A stretch of 64,000 nt of DNA from Druceiella hillmani (lineage: Eukaryota; Arthropoda; Insecta; Lepidoptera; Hepialidae), in the NCBI GenBank assembly GCA_039881145.1, contig JAYKKI010000027.1, forward strand, positions 19,665,001 to 19,729,000, read 5' to 3'. Below, piece by piece: positions 24,041 to 35,639 of the stretch (position 1 is its first letter; each line of letters opens with the position of its first letter). Both the position numbers and the translations under genes were made by a program. Under the pieces are notes generated by a model. It was not told the DNA's origin and searched no databases. It saw nothing but the letters and a program-made list of their open reading frames with translations.

Positions 24041-24140
24041 TAGGGTTGTCATATGTAAAATCGCTTTTCCGGCAACATTTTTACTAAAGGGTGCAGACGT
24101 GACATTTAATAGCAAAGTTAAAAGTAAAACCTCTTTAAAA
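24041..24140 (+). mobile_element. Putative hAT element terminal region, copy 2
   Basis: TAGGGTTGTCATATGTAAAATCG..., GGGTGCAGACGTGACA and AGCAAAGTTAAAAGTAAAA match 18958-19060 in order and orientation. No transposase remnant was found beyond it, so this is probably a separate truncated or deleted copy. Confidence 0.4.
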
Positions 24141-25558
24141 TAATATTATTTATTCCTTTCTATTTACGCTATATTGTAAAAATCAACGTAATATAACTAG
24201 TAGTTTAAGAAAAATAATAAGTTTTACCCAACAAAAGGTTTGTTTGAACTTAACGAAACATTCACATCAATAAAAATAAATAAAAATTGTCTTGTACTAC
24301 CAAATGTAAAGTAAAATTTTTAACAAAAATGAACGACTCATTAACTAATGATAATTTAACACAAAAACAGTAGTTAAGTTAATCACATGTATCCAAATTC
24401 TTAAAAGTTGAAACTCGTATTTAGCAAAAGAGATTTGTAAAGATTTACTTCTCTTTCGATAATTAATCTTATCTAATTGCAATAACGAGCTTAACTTTCG
24501 TAGCATAACGATGACTATATTTAATTTGTTATGTTCTTGTTTTGATTTAATTATTTTAATCAATTTATTCGAATTTGAAATTATGCTTTAATTAGGTTTG
24601 TGATCATCCGATTCCGGTGTTTCCATTGATCAAGCTAATAAATGGCAATGCGGCCATGGAATGTATAGGTTCGCGAAAAATGCCAATAAAGAAAATTTTT
24701 AAGAATTAAAGTAATTTTTTACATTTTCGGGAGAAAGTCACCGGGGAGTACGCCCAAAACCGAACAAAGTGGTCCACGAGACAAGTTTTTATTTTTATGT
24801 CTAAAAAAAGGTTGATGTCTAACAGAAAGGTCATCTATTGCCTTTTTTAGACATTAGCTAAAATTATTTTTGGCTTTAGGTGCACCTGCTGACCTTTTTT
24901 GGACATAAACATTTGTCGCGCCATTTAATTCTTGCGCACACCCGATTTTTCTTTTCATGTAAACCCTACTGATCGCCAAGGACCCCCGGAGGTCCCTGTG
25001 GACCACTTTGGGAATGACCGGGCTAGATTAAATAAGGAACTATTCAAACACTGCTATTGCGTAATGAAATTTTGGATCGAACGGAAAAGCCATAGGGTTC
25101 GGAGTCGGCAGATATCCCTATGTGACTTTAATAGTTCAACAAAATACGCTTTCTATCCTTAACGTTACAATTAATTTAAAAAATGCATCTTTTCCTTCAA
25201 CCTTTATCCAATTATTGCCAGAGACTGATATTTTCGTATTGTCTCCATTCTCCTGCCTAACCAGTCGCATCCATTTCTACCGTGTGCATGATGTCCTTAA
25301 TTTGCGAAATGTCCACCAAGATTGTTCCTGTAAGATCTCTGTTGTTTTCCTTTCAGATTTCGCTTTTCCTTTAAGAGCTTGCTTGACCTGCTTCAAAGTT
25401 ATTATTTATTATCTTTAACTGAGGGAAAGACCCATTTAACCGTTAAATCCCTCGCTGTGCGACTCTTATTTTCTCCTCCATTTCTTTGGACTTCCATGTT
25501 TCTTATACGTAAGTCATAGTAGAGTACGCAATGGAAATAGACGTAAATACAACATCTC
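24141..25558. other. Intergenic; possible hAT-like end near 25.0 kb
   Basis: A+T-rich up to 24900. The segment 24975-25030 (GGACCCCCGGAGGTCC then GACCACTTTGGGAATGACC) is reminiscent, on the minus strand, of the CATTCCCAAAGTGGTCC ends of some non-autonomous hAT elements. No partner end was confirmed. Two open frames at 24932-25418 have no recognisable product. Confidence 0.3.
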
Positions 25559-25624
25559 TACTACTATCTATCTATCCATCATCTATCTATCCATCATCTA
25601 TCTATCCATCATCTAATTATCCAT
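25559..25624. repeat. CTAT-rich microsatellite
   Basis: Repeats of CTATCTATCCATCAT with a 15-16 bp unit, four copies. It lies about 70 bp beyond the end of the Helitron fragment. Confidence 0.9.
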
Positions 25625-25665
25625 TACGCTTGTTTTTAGGTATTGGCGTATCCTTTGGTTTTAAG

Positions 25666-26238
25666 TCATCCACATCCTAGTTTTATGTAAAATGCATGTA
25701 TTCGTGAAATGCATGTATCACGGATTTTATCTTCTAGGCAAATGAGTGTTTCATTGAAGATATCGTCGTTAAATTCGATGGCTAGTTCTGGATGAGCTTG
25801 TCGGATTTGGTACAGTATGTCATCACTCATACTCTCTTTGAAGGAGTACCATATCTGTTTTCGATTCAATGTATTACATATTGTTAGTATTATGGCGAAT
25901 GAGTCTCTGATTTGTTCAGCTGAGGCCGTGAGTGAGGCCCATGCGGGTAATTCCCAGTGGTTGTCGTTTTCCAGTAGTCCTAAGCGTCGGCATGCTTCTT
26001 TGTACGTCTGGCATAGGTAACCGTCAACAATCTTGAGACCTGTAAAACTTGGTCCTCGTATTTCGTGTAGCAACATCCGGAGATAGAAATATTCGGCGTT
26101 GTTCGGATGTACGGTGTATACTCGGCCTAGTGCGTTAGTTTTCTTGAATCCTAGATGATTCTCTACTGGAATTCCTTGTTTTCGTTGTTGACATATTTTT
26201 ATTGTTGTGTTCCACGTATAATAGTTAGGGCGATGCAT
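25666..26238 (-). pseudogene. Helitron Rep/helicase protein, internal fragment
   Basis: The minus strand is open for 190 codons. Residues 37-49 (LGRVYTVHPNNAE), 57-63 (LHEIRGP), 77-95 (QTYKEACRRLGLL...NHW), 111-118 (RDSFAIIL) and 162-170 (NETLICLED) are the signature of the region between the Rep (HUH) and Pif1-like helicase domains of animal Helitron transposases. The full protein replicates and moves Helitrons by rolling circle. Here only about 165 residues of a protein normally well over 1,000 long remain. There is no HUH motif and no Walker A, so it cannot be functional. The apparent start (MHRPN) and end (CISRIHAF onwards) come from flanking 17-bp minisatellite units (ATGCATGTAT-type), not from Helitron coding sequence. 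The frame is undisrupted, so the insertion or capture is fairly young. Confidence 0.88.
25692..25718. repeat. Flanking ATGCATGTAT block, lower-coordinate side
   Basis: Two ATGCATGTAT motifs 17 bp apart, separated by TCGTGAA. The block matches 26233-26259 at 25 of 27 positions, so near-identical direct repeats bracket the Helitron fragment. Confidence 0.85.
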
Positions 26239-26259
26239 GTATCCGGGAAATGCATGTAT
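26233..26259. repeat. Flanking ATGCATGTAT block, higher-coordinate side
   Basis: Two ATGCATGTAT motifs 17 bp apart, separated by CCGGGAA. It is the partner of 25692-25718 in the same orientation. Confidence 0.85.
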
Positions 26260-26274
26260 TATATAGACATGTGT

Positions 26275-27000
26275 CGTTATATACAGATTGTAGTGTTACA
26301 TACATGTACACATGTATGTCGTTTACAAAATTAAAGATAATGCCAGACTGTAATGGAAAACAGGTTGTAGTGTTATAGCTACCCTCACAACTTCACGCCT
26401 ATCGTAACAAATATAATTTTGTATTTAATAGCAGTGTTTATATATGTACATAGTTCAAACATAAACTATAAATTGGACTTAATTGGTATTAACTTAATCT
26501 CATGTGGCGATCACGATACGTTTTTAATTTTGTTATATACATATGTACATGTATGTCGTTTACAAAATGAAAGATAATGCCAGACTGTAGTGGAAAACAG
26601 GTTGTAGTGTTATAGCTACCCTCGCAACTTCACGCCTATCGTAACAAATATAATTTTGTATTTAATAGTACTTTATATATGTGCATAGTTCAAACATAAA
26701 CTATAAGTTGGACTTAATTGGTATTAACTTAATCTCATGTGGCGATCACGATACGTTTTTAATTTTGTTATATACATATGTACATGTATGTCGTTTACAA
26801 AATGAAAGATAATGCCAGACTGTAGTGGAAAACAGGTTGTAGTGTTATAGCTACCCTCACAACTTCACGCCTATCGTAACAAATACAATTTTGTATTTAA
26901 TAGGAGTGCTTTATATATGTCCATATTTCAAACATAAACTATAAGTTGGACTTAATTGGTATTAACTTAATCTCATGTGGTGATCATGATACATTTTTCA
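26275..27000. repeat. 236-bp tandem repeat, three copies
   Basis: GTCGTTTACAAAAT recurs at 26319, 26555 and 26790. Each unit carries GATAATGCCAGACTGTA, AACTTCACGCCTATCGTAAC and AATCTCATGTGG(C/T)GATCA. Copies are over 90% identical by eye. Noncoding. Confidence 0.92.
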
Positions 27001-27789
27001 TTTTGAACTTATTTCGAATTCGCAAGTTGTGCAATGTAGTTAATATATACGCGCATAGGATGATAAATTCCATAAATTTACATGCAGAATTCATAATACA
27101 GATGTATATTTTGAATACACTATCCTTGCCCATGGAATGCAGAATAGTTACTTCTTATGGTACAATTAGTGTATTTAAATAGGATGGGATGTTACGATTA
27201 AAAAAAAGTAAATATATTTTATAAAAAAATATGTAGTAACTCATTTATGGGTCTATTTAACCTTTCGGTTAAGGAAGGGTTAAATATTTGTCTCGCTGAC
27301 CTAGTTAGCTGTTAAGTGTGCCGTGTTCGATTTATTTTTAATTTTAACTATGGCTATTAGGGCAACGCTGACCTTACCAGCGTCATTTTATTCGTATCAC
27401 CGATTTAACTTGAGATTATTTTTAGTTTATGAGCTGTAGATTGAAAATTAGGGGACGGGTTATGTAAGTATTTTTTCGTCATTTTTACTTTCAAGCGACA
27501 ATAGTAGTGAACTAAGTATGGCAGTCGTTAAAAAAACCAAGTCGAGATTATAATGGAAATTGAATCTAAAGTGAATAACTAAAAGCAGTTAGTAAGAGCA
27601 GAATTTTCACTACGAGATTCGGCACGAGCTTAGGCACATACGACGATTTAAAAATAATAATATTAGTAATAAATGTTAATATTATTGATTGCATTACTAA
27701 TAAACTGTTTACTAATATTAATATTCTATTTTACAATGAAAATATCTAATAAATTTTTCATAGGTTTAAAAATATCGTGAATTTTCCGA
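27001..27789. other. Intergenic; no gene seen
   Basis: A+T-rich. A small hairpin TTAACCTTTCGGTTAA lies near 27260. Otherwise nothing is recognisable. Confidence 0.5.
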
Positions 27790-28010
27790 ATCTGTGTGAG
27801 ATTTGAAATCATTGATAAAGTTTTTCTATAAACTTCTATTTTTCTATAAACGCTATTTTTTCATAATTTTGACTTTAACACTTTTGGCGTAACGAGGAGA
27901 AGGAGGGAGGGGGTGGGGTGCGGGGGTGAGTGACTTATTTTCTTGTATATCCACATTTCAACGTTATGTATTAAATAAAATTCAGAAAAAAATAGTTTTC
28001 GAATTCTTAT
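27790..28010 (+). repeat. Old dispersed repeat relic, partner of 560-745
   Basis: TTCATAATTTTGACTTTAAC, a long G-rich run at 27895-27930 (GGAGGGAGGGGGTGGGG) and TAAATAAAATTCAGAAA match the order in 560-745. The G-rich run could also form a G-quadruplex. Confidence 0.4.
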
Positions 28011-28110
28011 AAAGGCTTGCTCTTTTAATTGAGGTGTGAAAATGAAAAAAAAAATCGATTATTTCAAATTCCTCTAAATTTTTACATAAATATTTTTAAG
28101 TGTTGGTTGA

Positions 28111-28249
28111 CACATATATGCATATACTGTTGATGTATATGCGATGATATATACGCGATAACTATTGATATATATGTGATAACTGTTGATATATATGCGG
28201 TAACTATTGATATATATGCCATAACTGTTGATATATATGTGATAACTGT

Positions 28250-28303
<54 letters not shown>

Positions 28304-28323
28304 GATAACTGTTGATATATATG
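28111..28323. repeat. 21-bp minisatellite with an embedded (TA)n tract
   Basis: Units of TGATATATATG(C/T)GATAACTGT repeat about six times, and a run of TA/AT dinucleotides (about 28252-28302) interrupts them. The open frame on the minus strand is repeat-driven. Confidence 0.9.
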
Positions 28324-28539
28324 AGAGTTAATATGTTTTATTACTACTATGCCAAATTTCAAGTTTCTATGTAGATTTTTTTCAAAAATGGCCTTGACGT
28401 AGAACATACAATTCTAGAAAAGATATTTGGAATCTTTATAACTAGTTTTTTTTCTAATAGTTGATACCCCACCTAAAATAAAAATATAATATGTATTTCC
28501 ATTTAAACATTTTTGATATTTAGCTCTTGAGGTATACAA
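28324..28539. other. Intergenic with retroelement-tail fragment
   Basis: GCCAAATTTCAAGTTTCTATG at about 28350 is typical of the same insect repeat tail as the next entry. No gene is seen. Confidence 0.35.
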
Positions 28540-28700
28540 AGTTTTAATATACTTTATGCCAAAATTTCAAGGTTTTACGTCATAAGGTCTTCGAGAGAAA
28601 CAGCTGTATCACACGGACAGATGAACAGACGGACCGACACGTTAATGATTTGATACAGTTCCTTTTTTTCCTTTTGAGGTACGGCATCCTACAAATATGA
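28540..28700 (+). mobile_element. Relic of insect RTE-like 3' tail
   Basis: TTTATGCCAAAATTTCAAGG, CACGGACAGATGAACAGACGG and CCTTTTTTTCCTTTTGAGGTA occur in the order known for a common insect dispersed repeat tail (see 12780-13280). No coding part remains. Confidence 0.5.
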
Positions 28701-29490
28701 GAATAAAAAAAATGTTCGCATGCGTGTGCTGTGTTTGTGTGTTTGTCATCGTATTATCTAAATCTGAAACCGCTAATTTCCAAGAAATTTTATGTTTAGA
28801 AATTTTCCATAAATATTTTCAGATCTTTATTTTTAATTTTTACTTCAACATATCAGATACCTGTCATTAATAATATACAATAATTTATTTTTTTCATAAA
28901 GTACTAGTATTGTATACGATAAAGTAAAATAGTACAATTTTTACTGTGACGTCACACATATTAAACACAGGCTTGAGTTAAAAAAAAAAAAAATTGCAGC
29001 GTGACAATCCAGTTTATTTTATTTTTTTGTATTTGTCTTTTTATATATCAATCTCACGTTTATATCATTGGGAAACGTCAACAAGCTTTTGGAAATGATA
29101 AACTGTCTGCGTCAAAAATTCGATCAATACCGAGCAATTATACAACTGTGTAGCAAATGTTAAGGGACCATCTCAACCATTCCTGAAGAAATCAATGACA
29201 AAGTGCAGTTTCAACAAAAAATCATCTTTTTTACAGAAACACGCTTCAGATCAGTTTGATGCACAGAGTCACTATGAATCATAGACATGTTCTCTGTTAC
29301 ACTTATATACACATTTTTGACTATTTACGTGACACCAGAATAGTTTTTGATTACGATTATTACAAGGATGTAATAGCTATAGAATAGATATTATTATAGT
29401 TTTTTCATAATTCTTATACTGGCAAGGAAGCTTTGATTAAGGTCATTTTGACTCTTTCCTTACCGCCTCGTTTAGCCTGCCGTACTTTAG
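28701..29490. other. Intergenic; no gene seen
   Basis: A+T-rich, including a 13-A run at about 28981. No element is recognised. Confidence 0.5.
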
Positions 29491-29608
29491 TCGTTTTACA
29501 TTTGTTTCTAGTATGCATTTTTACGTTGTTCTTTTACTGAATATATTATATAAAATACTCAGTAAAAGAACACGGCAAAAATGCATTCTAGAAACAAATG
29601 TATAACGA
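29491..29608. repeat. 118-bp hairpin with ~50-bp arms
   Basis: The arms start TCGTTTTACATTTGTTTCTA and end TAGAAACAAATGTATAACGA. GTTCTTTTACTGA near 29530-29543 pairs with TCAGTAAAAGAAC near 29560-29572, around a short A+T loop. A few mismatches and small bulges. No target duplication is obvious. It may be a small foldback element or a hairpin made by template switching. Confidence 0.85.
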
Positions 29609-31299
29609 TACAAAGTGACTTTAAATTTTAGTGCATCATATTAAGTGAATATGACTTGTTTTTTTAGTAATTTAAAATTGTCTTTATTTTTTAGGTCGTT
29701 TATTATATATCTCACGGGCATTTTACATATTAAATATTTTACATCTTTGGTGCTATCTCTACCGGCGTAGCCTTTTGTATAACACCACCTAAACAGCCTG
29801 TATAACAGCCTTTTGTATAACACCACGTTAAAAGGGTACGTGCCTTATAGACGTATCCTAACATTAATCAATTTCTTACTTACTAAATATTTACACGTGT
29901 AAGTTAATTTATTAGAGTGATAATTCATTACGCTCAGTGGGCATGAGTCGAGAAGCAGGCCAACGTGAAATGCGTCACTTTCGTTGCCGGTGACGTCATT
30001 CGAAATTGAGAAATGTCGATAGTGGTCAGTGATTGATTGAAGGACCGCATGGAAACACCTTTTTAAAGAATGTTACTGCCATGGTTTTACCGACGACCGA
30101 TAAATTTGGCGACAATAATTACCGCATGGTATTTAGAACTTATATGCTACTAATTTGTTAGAGTTCTTCGTGGAAGTGGCCCGAATTTTTTACACAAATG
30201 GCTTCATATTATTTGTTTTAAAACGAGTTTCATGCATGGAAAATTAAAGTAAATTTTTTGACTTTCCTTTAGCGTTTTCGGGTAATTTTATATGACAAAG
30301 TATCGTGCGAACCACCGTAAGAAAACGATCTTATTAATATTATTACGCATCTAACATGTAGGTATATTAAACAATTATTCAGCTAACGGAGCAGTATTCT
30401 AATACCTAATTACCAAACTTTTTTCTGGTTTTCAATTTTTTCGACGTAGTTCGGATTTAGTTTTTCATAGCTTCGTTTTTATTTTAACCTTTTTGTTAGC
30501 TTGTTTTCATGTACATAGTTCGTATTTTTAATATTTTTGTCAAAATTGCACGTTTTTTCACGTTTATAAAAAAATGGTTGAAGGAACTTACTAACTACTT
30601 TTAAAGAACTGTCGCTTGACATTCTCTTCTATAAGATAAGCGCAATTTTTTTTCTATTTCTTTTTTTATTAAAAATGCACCAAAATGTTTTTATATTTAA
30701 AAACCTAGCTTATGATACTCTTGCATTTCCTAAAATCACTTCAACAGTTTTTGAGCTACGATCAAACATCTATCACAGATACATACATAGGCTATTAAAT
30801 TCGTTACATTTCCTTTGCTGTACCGCAATCGGGTAATAAAATACAAACGTCAAACTGACAGTTCGTGTTAAAATAGAAACGTCAAACTGACAGTTCGTAA
30901 TGTGTCTTGGCGTTTTGTAGTTCTTACGCTTAAAAGTGTAACATAAAAGTAATGTCGTTATATAAAGTTTGCTCAAAACTAGATAGACGTGTTGTAATTC
31001 ATATCTACTGTAAAGCACGTCAAAACCTAAGGACTGAATCGACTGAAGTGTTAAGTACTTTATGTCAATTGCGAAAGTGACGCCCGATAAAGAAAGAAAA
31101 AACAAATATTATAGCCATGGAACTGAATTTAATATCATCAATCTATTTTCTGGATTAATGAATATTATATGCAATAATAAATATATACCATTATAAAAAT
31201 ATATACTTAACATTCCATGAATTATGAATTTTACCTCATTTAATAAGCTTTATTTGTTCCGAATGCTTTCTGAAATTAAGTTGTTGCGTTTATGCTGGC
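29609..31299. other. Intergenic; two small duplications
   Basis: CCTTTTGTATAACACCAC occurs at 29771 and 29809 (38-bp duplication). ACGTCAAACTGACAGTTCGT occurs at about 30847 and 30879; its GTCAAA(C/A)TGACAGTTCG core also appears in the 150-bp repeats at 43.2-43.9 kb. A 110-codon minus-strand frame (30773-31105) has no recognisable family. Confidence 0.45.
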
Positions 31300-31975
31300 T
31301 CACTATTACAATTGCGATCAACCTATTAATTACCTACCAGAAAAAACTAGTACATTGAGTGTGTTGCCACTCTCTGTAGGCCATTATACAGTGATGAAGC
31401 TAAATTGTAGTTTATGGCACACCGACGGGCGAGTAACTTGTGAATGGAAACTTTTTATCGCCTTTTAAAAATAAGTTGCCGCGTTCACGATGTCTTACTA
31501 TAATAATTGTGATCATAATCGATATAATTTTCAACGGAAATTTAGCTATGTTTAAGAAATTATCAACCTATTAAATAATTACCTACCAGAAAACAACTAG
31601 TACATTGACTGTGTTGCCACTCTCCGTAGGCCATTATACAGTGATGAAGCTAAATTGTAGTTTATGGCACACTGAGGAGCGTGTAACTTGTGAATGGAAA
31701 CTTTTTATTGTCTTTTGAAAATAAGTTGCCGCATTCATGATGGCTCGCTATAGTAATTGCTATCATAATCCACATAATTTTCAACGGAAATTCAGCCATG
31801 TTTAAAAAATTATCAACCTATTAAATAATTACCTACCAGAAAAAAACTAGTCCATTGACTGAGTTGCCACTCTCCGTAGGCCATTATACAGTGATGAAGC
31901 TAAATTGTAGTTTATGGCACACCGAGGAGCGAGTAACTAGTGAATGGAAACTTTCCTGATAAACGAGATTATAAT
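31300..31975. repeat. 250-bp tandem repeat, three copies
   Basis: CCATTATACAGTGATGAAGC recurs at 31381, 31631 and 31881. Units also share CTACCAGAAAA, GTGTTGCCACTCTC(C/T)GTAGG and GTGAATGGAAACTTT. The last copy is cut shortly after GGAAACTTT. Noncoding. Confidence 0.92.
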
Positions 31976-32628
31976 AAATATAATGACTCGTTCCAATTTT
32001 ACTGAAACATCATTGTGATATACTGATAATTTTTACATAAACTAGCTAATTTTATTAATAATCAAAATACTTCTACGTCCATTGAAATTTCTATAAAAAA
32101 CAAAGTGTGGTCGCTAAAAATTTGAATATGCATGTAAACCCTGTAGTATATACCATAGGTGTTATCTCGCGGAGCCAAAACTAACCTGTTTATGCAGCAA
32201 AATCCAGTTACCATCGTCTCCCACGCAACCTTGCCTCAATGCATTGAAATTTACGAGAAGACATTTATCTCAACATTATAATGATTCACAAGTTTATCGA
32301 CTTTGTCAGTTTATTTCTTTTAATCTTCAAAACTGCTAAACAAATTTCACTGATTTACCGTTGGAGATTTTGTTTATTGAAACGTTTAAGTCTTTAAGAA
32401 TACTCTTTCTATATCATTCCTATAATTTTGGCAGCGCGTCAATTTTTTTTTGCGTCAACAGCAATTTCTCTCGGATTTGCTGGACGCCTATGTTTAATGC
32501 CCACAGCTGGCGATTTGAAAGCACATAGAAAATATTTATTTGACTGGGGCAGGCCAAGAAGGATTTTGTATTTAGCAATGTGAGTAGTATACATGTATAT
32601 GTATACGTACGCTTATTTGCGAAATCCA
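31976..32628. other. Intergenic; no gene seen
   Basis: A+T-rich. A minus-strand frame (32420-32749) overlaps the RTE fragment below and is a shadow of it in part. Confidence 0.5.
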
Positions 32629-32880
32629 ATAGTGCAGGCTTAATGGAAATGGGTTGGTCACATTGCTCGAAAGTCGGATTCATGGTATGGAGACCCTGCG
32701 AGTACAAAAGACAAATAGGGCGACCGCAAATGAGATGGAAGAATGACATAGTGAAAGTGGCGGGAATAAACTGGATCCAGACAGTCCAAAATAGAATTGA
32801 GTGGTGCAGATTGAAGGAGGCTTACATCAAAATGGTTGAGGATGGCTTATTAATGACGTATGATGATGATAGTGCAGGCT
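32629..32880 (+). mobile_element. 5'-truncated RTE-like LINE insertion with 12-bp target duplication
   Basis: The body (32641-32868) encodes only the C-terminus of an RTE-type endonuclease/reverse transcriptase polyprotein: KRQIGRPQMRW, DIVKVAGINWI, QNRIEW and LKEAYIK. It ends in a TGATGATGAT tail, as RTE elements do. It is bracketed by ATAGTGCAGGCT at 32629-32640 and 32869-32880, a perfect 12-bp target duplication. Severe 5' truncation is usual for target-primed reverse transcription. Only about 75 codons survive, so it is a dead copy, but the intact duplication shows it is young. It may be the same family as the fragment at 36230-37215. Confidence 0.9.
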
Positions 32881-32921
32881 ACTAAATTTTTTTTTGGATG
32901 AGGTTTCAAAATTTACTTTTC

Positions 32922-32978
32922 ATACATCCAAACCTAGAAGCAGAATGGCGGTATTCTGCTTCTATGGCTTGGATGTAT
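32922..32978. repeat. Near-perfect hairpin (25/26-bp arms)
   Basis: ATACATCCAAACCTAGAAGC and GCTTCTATGGCTTGGATGTAT form arms of about 25 bp around a 6-nt loop, with two small irregularities. It lies 42 bp beyond the RTE insertion. Confidence 0.85.
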
Positions 32979-35119
32979 AATCCAGTCATTTTGGATACCT
33001 TATGGCAATAATTTTTTGGACATTCTTCCGGTCAGGCAATATCTAAAATATGCACACCAGATTTTACAAGTATATTCAAATCTTAACAACAATACTTTCT
33101 TCTTTGCTTTCATTTCTATAAACATGGAAGTGTTTTTTATACAGAAAGCTTGTAGTTGTTCTATGACAAAATAACTTTAGACAGTTCGACGAATTCGTGA
33201 TAAATTTCAATGAATTTTATGTATGATCGTTAAAAAAAATCAAATTGATTTGTTAATTAATGGTACATCACAGTAGAGTTGAGGGGGTTATTATTTCGGA
33301 AAACAAGAATGATGGCATTACACCAAATTTGGAGAGATTAAAATGATAATTTGAGGGCTGGTGTATAAAATAAAGTTCAGAAAACATAATTGCAAGGCTG
33401 GTTGATGGCCGAGATATTCTGGAACAACAGTATTCGGAGCATCGCAATTCTTCAAAGTGATTAAGTATCGAAATTGTATAATTATTTCAAGTGTTATTTC
33501 ATAAAAATTGCTAACAAATTTATCTAAGCAATTAAACGAGGTACGACATTTTATTTATTGCAACAATTGCTTGATAAGTTATTAATATGAAACCACTCAT
33601 GGTGGTGCTAACACAGAAGTGATTACAGGTATTTATTCATAGCAAGTATCAGAGTTAGATGTAGCGACAATACTTCTTCTTGATTTCCCTTCGTTTTTCT
33701 TGATTTCCTTTAAATCCGAAAATATTTTTGGGACAATGACTATTATACCACATCTTGCTTGTATTATATTAGTTCTGTAAGCTCCTGTTATTAATCAGCA
33801 GTGATGGACGAATATATAAACGGCAATTTTAAGCTTTTAAGTGTCAACAACTCGTGAAAGCTCTAAGCCTTGTTATCGCAAGTCGCTTCTTGATGTTGCC
33901 AGTCTTCTCCAGTTTCAGTTGCCGAACTTTTGTTGGGCAGTCAAGCTCTCTTGGAGTTGAGAATATTTTAAGTGGATCTGAGTCTCCGAGTCTCGACCTC
34001 AATTTTGGAGGGTTGTTATAAGATATTTTGCGGTATAGAATCTTAAAAAGACCACGTTTCTTTTAATAACACTGATTTCAGTGGACCTTTCACATGACAT
34101 CCAAGAAGAAAACCGTAGTAGTCTTGTATAATATTAATATAAATCGGTTAAATATGTATTTTTTGGTTATCTTTTAAATCTGATGAAAAGATCTGTCCGA
34201 TGAAAAATATTTGGTAATATGCTATGTTTACCCGTACCACTTCGGATGCAGCTTTTAGTGTTTCTAGAATGGTCGAAGTGAAAAATAGTACAAAGCCATA
34301 AATTCAGTTTATTATGGAATATTAAAATGGCTTTTTCATCAAATACGATCTGCCTCCCGCATTGTTCACGTATTTACTGTAAATACGTGAACAACGAATA
34401 CTCAACTCACTCAAACTTAAAAATAGAAAAAATAATTTTCTCCCTACAAATACATGATGTAAGACAAAATGAAACCCAAATATAGGGGTGAAATTTACCC
34501 TTTCTCTCACCGCCTCCTTTACAAGTGAAAATCTGTTTATTTTTGAACTGAAAGTTATTTTGGTGCCATAGATATAAATTGGAAATCAAGTCATCATGAA
34601 ATGTACCATGGATACTTTGTTGCAATAGAGTCACCCGTTTATTCCACAGTCCACCAAAGTATATTCGATTATTAAAATGAATCTGATTAAAAAATTAAAT
34701 TCTGTTAAACAATTTTGTGTATCTGGTATTCTGTCTGTACGGACACATTTATCTAGGAAAACGCTCAAGCAAATTATAGATAGCATCTCAGGAACCAAAT
34801 TAGCTTTTGTTTCATCGTTATATCTCAAACTATTTCGAAGTTATAACAATAAAAACGTTATGTAGAAAATTAAACAAAATCACCCCACACGACTGCTGGC
34901 CTGTCGTATGGGGGAGGGGGGTGACGGCCGTTTGTCGGCCTGTGCGGATTTTAAATTAAACTAATTATTTGTGTATACTAATATAAGAGAAAATCGCATA
35001 AAATAAACGCATTAAAACACTGCGCTTGCATTGCTTTGTGGATGAAGTGGCAATGTACAGCCTAGAATTACAATCGATTTATACTCGCACTTGTACAGTG
35101 TATTACATAATAGTTATCA
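32979..35119. other. Intergenic; weak relics only
   Basis: A+T-rich. 34700-34770 (GGTATTCTGTCTGTACGGAC...GAAAACGCTCAA) resembles 3' untranslated sequence of insect retroelements. A C/G-rich stretch with GTATGGGGGAGGGGGGTGAC lies at 34905-34935. No gene is seen. Confidence 0.4.
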
Positions 35120-35330
35120 GACACTGTTACCCAAGCAGCCCATACGGCTCGCTCCACATTGTGTCACCCATATAATGGCGCGAATGAATTGTAATAATAG
35201 ATTCTGGCCGGCTCTAAATTGTGTCTGCCCATAGGAACGCCGGCTGCGCGCGGCCGCGGTGTGCTATGGAGGTCGCCGCTGTTTTTTCGACTCGCTCGCA
35301 TCGCTCACGGTCACGGCTGGCGGGACTTCA
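35120..35330. promoter_or_regulatory. G+C-rich CpG-containing patch
   Basis: The most G+C-rich stretch of this part of the window (GGCTGCGCGCGGCCGCGGTG near 35242-35262), with an internal imperfect duplication (CGGCTC...ATTGTGT...CCCATA twice). It may be a promoter-like island or a short transposon. No TATA, initiator or coding exon could be assigned with confidence. Confidence 0.25.
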
Positions 35331-35639
35331 AGTTCACACATACGTAGTGTTGCTATGTTGAAGACGGTGCTCTCTTTCTCGTAATGGAACTCTTTTTGTG
35401 GTCACTTGTCACTTTCGTATTTAGAATGCGCGAAGTGACGTCACCAGTTTTCTCGATGAGCTTTACGCGGAATGTCGCAAACCGGAAACTGAACCAATTA
35501 AGACCTTTGGCATATTTGACAAAGTGATAATTAGAGATGTGTGTAATTAAATTTTTAATAGCATCGATGATAAGTTCAGAAACATATAAACTAAGGACAT
35601 TCTGAGTCAAAAAAAAACCTTAGAAATATTGTCTGTTAT

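Noticed and set aside
24932..25418. Two overlapping open frames and hAT-like GGACCCCCGGAGGTCC
   Set aside because: No protein similarity is recognisable. The hAT-end resemblance is weak and no opposite terminal repeat or target duplication was found.
27246..27330. Possible tRNA-like segment (GTTCGATTT near 27325)
   Set aside because: No A-box, no acceptor stem and no cloverleaf could be drawn.
34631..34865. Overlapping frames on both strands at 34.6-34.9 kb
   Set aside because: Both are shadows over sequence that looks like retroelement 3' untranslated DNA; no domain.
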